From: Bacilli bacterium
Lineage (GTDB): Bacteria > Bacillota_I > Bacilli_A > RFN20 > CAG-449
Direction of reading: 5' to 3'
DNA: 51,765 nt
Assembly: GCA_900755065.1 (NCBI GenBank)
Contig: CAAEFC010000052.1
Coordinates: forward strand, 1-51,765
Both the position numbers and the translations under genes were made by a program. Shown piece by piece: positions 48,149 through 51,765 of this stretch. A model generated the notes under the pieces. That model did not search any database. It was not told the DNA's origin and saw only the letters and a program-made list of their open reading frames with translations. Position 1 is the stretch's first letter. The number at the start of each line of letters is the position of its first letter.

Positions 48149-49652
48149 TCCGCGTCCGGACGTTTCCAGAAAGGAAATACTCAACGTCGAAGAAGCAACC
48201 GTGACTATCAAGGCGATCATCGTTTCCGACATCACCAAAGGGGTGCCGAAAGCGGACACCGAAGCAAAAATTTCTTCGGTGATCCGCGAGTGCCTGAAAA
48301 AGGTCGATAAGCGCATCGTGTCCCGGATTCGGCAATCGCTCCAAACGATGGCGCAGAGCAATTACTATCTGCTTTCGGAGAATATGCGGATCGCCAATCA
48401 GAACCTGATGAACAAGGCCGCCGCGGCAAACCTTTTCAAGGAGATCGATGCCGATTTACCCGCAGGATTCGCCAAAGGCGTCTTGCTGACGAACGACGCG
48501 GTCTTCCGGAACAAGATGACGACGTTGGAAAAAGGACTCCCCCTGATCAGAGATTATCAGAAGCAGGTCCGGGAGTTGACCAAAGTCATTTCGGCCGATC
48601 CGACGTTGACGAGGAGAGTCAATCCCTCGTCCGGAAAGGTGACGAAAATGTCCGCGCGCAATCTGGCAGAGATGACAGCGCGATATCAGGCCAACCAGGA
48701 CGATCTGAAACAGAAGAAAGACGTCAAACTCTGGTGGATTTCTTCTCACGCCGACTGTTCGCCCCGCTGTGCGCCCTATCAGGGGAAGTTGTATTCGACT
48801 CACTCGGAGATGATCGGAAAGACAATCGAGGGTCACAGGGTTCATGACCTCAATAAGGCTTTAAGCGCGAACGGAGGAAATTCGATCGTCAACGGTTACA
48901 ACTGCCGTCATTATCTGATCGAGTATAAGCCGGGTTCCGATCCTCCGAAAACGTTCTCTTCGGAAACCATCAGGAAGGAATACGCGATCGATCAGAAGCA
49001 GCGGAATTACGAAACCCATATCCGGCAGTTGAAGACGCAGCAAAGGCTCTCTTCGGCTTCCGGCGATACGGAACTGGCCAAGCGTCTCAGCCAACGGTGG
49101 CACAAGATGGAGAGAGAGTATAAAATCTTCTCGCTTGAAAACAACCGACCGTATTACACCTGGCGGACGCAGATCACCAAAGACGAAACCGTCGAATCAA
49201 ACCGGTGGGGAGAACGCCAGACGGAAGACGAGACTTCAAAAATCGAAGCACAGGCAAAAGCAAAAATCGAAAACAAGATTGCCGTTTCCTTTCCTGTTCC
49301 GGCGTTGCTTCTCTCGATTTCAAAGTGCGATGAGACCGCTAAAATCAGATTCAGGCAACGGGGCGATATCGATCCCACAGGTAGAAAAGTCCTTAAAGGC
49401 ACTTCCAGACATATTTCGGAAGACCACGGAAATCAGGTGGACGAACAATTCATCAACCGATTAGAGAATTCGCTTGTTCGTCCGAATGATGTCATTCCGG
49501 ACAAGGAATTTAGTGCCGAGAATCAGAAATATGATCTGTTCTTGGAATTTGAAAACGATAAAGGTAAAAAGCGATATCAAAAAACGGTGGTTGCCTACAA
49601 GGATGGAGAATTTCTGATTATTACATCTTTCATTAGTCGAAAGAAAAAATAA
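48132..49652 (+). CDS. Minor head protein with C-terminal BECR-like toxin domain
   Basis: 506 aa in two parts. Residues 1-380 are a phage minor capsid type 2/MuF-class head protein: long helices, then KLWWISSHADCSPRCAPYQGKLY and VNGYNCRHYLIEYKPG, with the conserved Cys/His set. Residues 382-506 form an added domain with GTSRHISEDHGNQVDEQFINRLENSL, VRPNDVIPD, YDLFLEFENDKGKKRYQKTVVAYKDGEFLIITSF. This is the pattern of phage barnase-EndoU-colicin-RelE-like (PBECR) ribonuclease toxins; H427 and H432 are candidate active-site residues. The 3' part is more AT-rich than the head domain, suggesting module exchange. No immunity protein gene follows. The toxin activity is inferred. Confidence 0.85.
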   Translation: MKQIVSPRPDVSRKEILNVEEATVTIKAIIVSDITKGVPKADTEAKISSVIRECLKKVDKRIVSRIRQSLQTMAQSNYYLLSENMRIANQNLMNKAAAANLFKEIDADLPAGFAKGVLLTNDAVFRNKMTTLEKGLPLIRDYQKQVRELTKVISADPTLTRRVNPSSGKVTKMSARNLAEMTARYQANQDDLKQKKDVKLWWISSHADCSPRCAPYQGKLYSTHSEMIGKTIEGHRVHDLNKALSANGGNSIVNGYNCRHYLIEYKPGSDPPKTFSSETIRKEYAIDQKQRNYETHIRQLKTQQRLSSASGDTELAKRLSQRWHKMEREYKIFSLENNRPYYTWRTQITKDETVESNRWGERQTEDETSKIEAQAKAKIENKIAVSFPVPALLLSISKCDETAKIRFRQRGDIDPTGRKVLKGTSRHISEDHGNQVDEQFINRLENSLVRPNDVIPDKEFSAENQKYDLFLEFENDKGKKRYQKTVVAYKDGEFLIITSFISRKKK

Positions 49653-49655
49653 GTG

Positions 49656-49683
49656 TTGCTTATCGCCTTATTCGCGGTATAAT
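49656..49683 (+). promoter_or_regulatory. Promoter of the small RNA unit
   Basis: TTGCTT and a perfect TATAAT with a 16-bp spacer, starting 3 bp after the minor head/toxin gene. Confidence 0.65.
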
Positions 49684-49689
49684 AATAGT

Positions 49690-49798
49690 GTGGTGTGAGG
49701 TGGAGATTATTGATACTGCGACCACGGCCTACGGGCGATCATAGAAACGTATCGCTATGCACATCACTTTAAACGCTCTGAAAGGGGCGTTTTATTTT
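49690..49798 (+). ncRNA. Small structured RNA, possible type I antitoxin-like RNA
   Basis: An RNA of about 109 nt is predicted from the promoter above to the terminator AAACGCTC / GGGCGTTT (49771-49792). Its only frame, from a TTG, would give a 20-residue Arg/Pro-rich peptide (LRPRPTGDHRNVSL). The reverse complement (TGCATAGCGA...CGCCCGTAGGCCGTGG) resembles 3' untranslated segments I recall from Firmicutes holin-like type I toxin mRNAs, so this may be the antisense RNA of such a pair. The toxin frame is not visible on the other strand; only a nine-codon remnant lies there. Confidence 0.45.
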
Positions 49799-49808
49799 AT
49801 CCCGATAT

Positions 49809-49828
49809 CAAAGAGTGAAATCTCTTTG
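49809..49828. other. Short hairpin between small RNA and scaffold gene
   Basis: CAAAGAG-TGAAAT-CTCTTTG is a perfect 7-bp stem without a T-run. It may be a processing or folding element of the readthrough transcript. Confidence 0.4.
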
Positions 49829-49856
49829 TATATACATATTTTCTAATCTTACTTTT

Positions 49857-49886
49857 CCGGTATGCCTCAGGCAGCACCGGTTTTTT
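49857..49886 (+). terminator. Second terminator before the scaffold gene
   Basis: CCGGT / ACCGG with an inner GCCT/AGGC pairing and six Ts. Head-gene expression beyond this point must read through or use another promoter. Confidence 0.65.
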
Positions 49887-49949
49887 GCTTTGAGTTCAAA
49901 AACTTAACCGGCCGCACCGGGTGAACAAGCGTATAAGGAGGTCAAACAA

Positions 49950-50525
49950 ATGAGCAAAGAAGAATTGACAAAAATTTTAGGTGAAGATCTTGCGAATCAG
50001 GTCGTCGAAAAAGTCGGCGACAAGATGGACATCGAGATCGGGATAAAAGGATCCATTATCCCGAAACATCGCTTCGACGAAGTCTTGCAGAAGAACGAAG
50101 ACCTGAAAAAGGAAATCACCACCAGAGACGAGCAAATCAAGACTCTGGGCGAATCGGCCAAAGACAACGAAACGTTGAAACAGCAGATCGAACAAATGAA
50201 GACCGACAATCAGAGTTCGATGGCGAAGATGCAGGCCGATTTCGACGCAAGAGAAAAGAATATGCTGATCGACCACTATCTGACGGGCAAAGGTGCCAGA
50301 AATGTCAAGGCGGTTCGCGCGGCAATGTTCGACGATGAGACGCTGAGCAAAATCGGCGTCAAAGACGGTTCCTTGGTCGGAATGGACGATTTATTCGCCG
50401 CCGGGTATAAAGGCAACGAATATCTTTTCGAAACGGCGGGAACCGGCAGAAACGGAGTCGGCAATCAAGGCGGAGGATCTTCGAGCGAATCGGAGTTGTT
50501 CGCCGAGTTCGCCAATATCCGGTAA
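49950..50525 (+). CDS. Phage scaffolding protein
   Basis: 191 aa, with a long coiled coil (about 40-105) flanked by a short N-terminal helix and a C-terminal domain (LIDHYLTGKGARNVKAVRAAMFDD...GYKGNEYLFETAGTG) typical of GP20-like scaffolds that template capsid assembly. AAGGAGG precedes the start. It is directly upstream of the major capsid gene. Confidence 0.9.
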   Translation: MSKEELTKILGEDLANQVVEKVGDKMDIEIGIKGSIIPKHRFDEVLQKNEDLKKEITTRDEQIKTLGESAKDNETLKQQIEQMKTDNQSSMAKMQADFDAREKNMLIDHYLTGKGARNVKAVRAAMFDDETLSKIGVKDGSLVGMDDLFAAGYKGNEYLFETAGTGRNGVGNQGGGSSSESELFAEFANIR

Positions 50526-50557
50526 ACAAATTGGATAGAACAAGGAGGAAATAAAAA

Positions 50558-51430
50558 ATGGCATATCCAAACACAATCGAACAGGCAGTCCGTTACATCA
50601 ACGACGAGACGGCCTACAACAAATTATTCGCGATGGGATCTTCGGTCGAATCGATCATTCGTCCGAGCGAATTCGTCGGCGCAGGGACGATCAAATTGCA
50701 GACGCTGACGTGGAAAGACGGGAACGTCGGAACCTATTCCAAAGACGACGGCTATACGAAGAAAGGATTCACGCTGGGTTGGGTTTCCAAAGTGTTGAAC
50801 ATCGACATCGGAAACTCGTTACAACTCGACGTCGTCGATGATGAAACCTCTCAGGCCGGCGGAATCGTCCGCGTTTACAACCGCTACGTGAAAGATCACC
50901 AGAAACCGGCTTTTGCCAAGCAGGCTTACACCTATCTCCGCGCTGAATCCGGCATCAATAAAAAGACGGTGTCGCTCACGTCGGCGAATGTGATCGCTAC
51001 CTTGCGCAGTTACGTCGAAGAACTGAAAGAATCGGGCTTCGATGTGTCGACGCTGGAACTCCGCATCTCTCCGGCGGTCGAAACGCTGCTTCTGGAATTC
51101 GGATTAAGCAAAGGTTCGGTGACGATCGGCACGTTCGCTTTCTCCCTGAATACGATCAAGGACGCCGCGCCGGGTAACGGAAGAATCATCGTCGTTCCGA
51201 AATCGGAGATGGGCTGCGACGTCTTCTTGGCGCCGAACGAAGCGCTGAACGTCGCCTACCACCGGGAAGAAGCCACCTACTTCGACAAGATTCCGGGTCA
51301 CGGAAGCCGGATGTCTCAGGTGGACGTCGGCGTTCTCGGCTGCGCATACATCGATCCGAACATCGCGCAGACGGTTTATGTCGTCAACGAAGTGGCTTCC
51401 GAATCTACGCAGACTTCTACGACCGAATAA
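50558..51430 (+). CDS. Major capsid protein
   Basis: 290 aa. Begins AYPNTIEQAVRYINDETAYNKLFAMGSS; the core (TIKLQTLTWKDGNVGTYSKDDGY, FTLGWVSKVLNIDIGNSLQLDVVDDE) and the C-terminal LAPNEALNVAYHREEATYFDK region match the HK97-fold capsid proteins of SPP1-like Bacillota phages. Position after the scaffold supports this. AAGGAGG lies ahead of the start, and a terminator follows. Confidence 0.92.
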   Translation: MAYPNTIEQAVRYINDETAYNKLFAMGSSVESIIRPSEFVGAGTIKLQTLTWKDGNVGTYSKDDGYTKKGFTLGWVSKVLNIDIGNSLQLDVVDDETSQAGGIVRVYNRYVKDHQKPAFAKQAYTYLRAESGINKKTVSLTSANVIATLRSYVEELKESGFDVSTLELRISPAVETLLLEFGLSKGSVTIGTFAFSLNTIKDAAPGNGRIIVVPKSEMGCDVFLAPNEALNVAYHREEATYFDKIPGHGSRMSQVDVGVLGCAYIDPNIAQTVYVVNEVASESTQTSTTE

Positions 51431-51445
51431 GGACGTAACGGAACA

Positions 51446-51485
51446 GGAAGGAGACCGGAACAATCCGGATCCTTCCTTTTATCTT
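51446..51485 (+). terminator. Terminator after the capsid gene
   Basis: GGAAGGA / TCCTTCC with an inner CCGG/CCGG pairing, followed by TTTTATCTT. It would raise capsid mRNA relative to the downstream connector genes. Confidence 0.8.
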
Positions 51486-51501
51486 GGAGGAAAATAAAAC
51501 T

Positions 51502-51765
51502 ATGAAATACCCTTTTGCCATCTCCGAACAGGAGTATAAAGAATTCTTCGGCGAAGACTGTCTGGTCGGATACGACGAAAACGAGATCGCCGAGAGGCTG
51601 AACGAAGCCGGGCATAACGTTTGGAACTACGTCGTCGCGAATTCCTCCGTGAACTGGGAGAATATTCTGAAACAAAACGCTCTGAGCGCGTATCAGATCG
51701 AAAAACTCAAAGCCGCGTCGTTGGAGGAAGCGTATATGCTCTTTCAGAACAACGGATCGATCGGA
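51502..51765 (+). CDS. Head-tail connector-like protein (partial, runs off window)
   Basis: 88 codons visible, open to the window edge, with CTTGGAGG ahead of the ATG. It starts MKYPFAISEQEYKEFFGEDC and continues with an acidic, helical sequence (DENEIAERLNEAGHNVWNYVV). Position after the capsid gene suggests an SPP1 gp15-like head completion protein. The name rests on context. Confidence 0.7.
   Translation, partial: MKYPFAISEQEYKEFFGEDCLVGYDENEIAERLNEAGHNVWNYVVANSSVNWENILKQNALSAYQIEKLKAASLEEAYMLFQNNGSIG

Larger units (their letters stand above)
27234..51765. mobile_element. Prophage, left end at tRNA-Thr, right end outside window
   Basis: The segment carries the ordered modules of a temperate siphovirus: integrase, lysogeny control, early genes, recombination and replication genes, late activator, terminase, portal, minor head, scaffold and capsid. 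The left boundary is placed at the 3' end of tRNA-Thr because the integrase lies directly beside it. attR and the tail, lysis and distal genes are not in the window. All structural frames seen are intact, so the element may be functional. The regulatory region 29.9-34.3 kb is visibly more AT-rich than the flanking genes. Confidence 0.9.

Noticed and set aside
46931..48361. A 476-codon leftward frame opposite the portal gene
   Set aside because: It lies opposite a conserved SPP1-like portal gene, with no ribosome site and no family resemblance.

Overview
The window is one contiguous stretch of a low-to-mid GC Gram-positive-type chromosome. The left 27 kb is core genome and the right 24 kb is a resident prophage that runs off the right edge. 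Gene order (gmk-priA-[rsmB-like]-rlmN-PP2C-Ser/Thr kinase-rsgA-rpe, rpmB, then a complete atpI-B-E-F-H-A-G-D-C operon) is that of Bacillota. Several reductions suggest a host-associated, Mollicutes- or Erysipelotrichales-like Bacilli lineage: no rpoZ, coaBC, def or fmt around priA, a kinase without PASTA or membrane segments, and an RsmB relative that has lost its active site. This placement is inference from context, not from a marker tree.

Layout. 1-2.1 kb: a DUF4143-type AAA ATPase between two copies of an at least 83-bp direct repeat, plus decayed coding sequence. 2.1-11.5 kb: a tightly coupled rightward housekeeping operon. 11.5-13.2 kb: leftward rpmB and an intact RsmF-type rRNA methylase. 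13.3-20.0 kb: F1Fo ATP synthase whose c subunit carries a two-carboxylate sodium-type ion site. 20.0-23.3 kb: AraC/GyrI regulator, dtd, mnmA, NUDIX. 23.3-23.9 kb: a CRISPR array (seven 36-bp repeats, six 30-bp spacers, type II-like) with its own promoter and terminator but no cas genes in the window. 24.0-27.2 kb: membrane protein, rimO, a PemK/MazF-like toxin without a visible antitoxin, a Mug-family glycosylase and tRNA-Thr(GGT).

Prophage (about 27.24 kb to beyond 51.77 kb). A tyrosine integrase sits next to the tRNA. A leftward lysogeny module follows: ImmA-like protease, BRO-N antirepressor and four tandem paralogous XRE repressors. The divergent early promoter carries operators 21 bp apart. 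The rightward early region holds many small proteins, four more XRE proteins, a zinc-hook ATPase, a RecT-like annealase, an MBL-fold nuclease, a replisome organizer with iterons inside its gene, and a ubiquitin-like module (Ubl-like protein, ThiF/E1-like, unknown, E2-like). The late region is SPP1/siphovirus-like: ArpU/RinA-type activator, TerS, TerL, portal, minor head protein with a C-terminal toxin-like domain, a small RNA unit, scaffold, major capsid protein and the start of a head-tail connector.

The most striking signals are in the prophage. Two solitary copies of the host CRISPR repeat keep exactly the first 15 nt of the repeat unchanged. One is embedded in the leader or N-terminus of the late regulator; the other is in a predicted promoter-to-terminator RNA unit. 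This is what an RNA anti-CRISPR aimed at a type II system would look like. Also notable are the four-repressor array with divergent recognition helices, the phage E1/E2/Ubl module and the capsid-borne BECR-like toxin domain.
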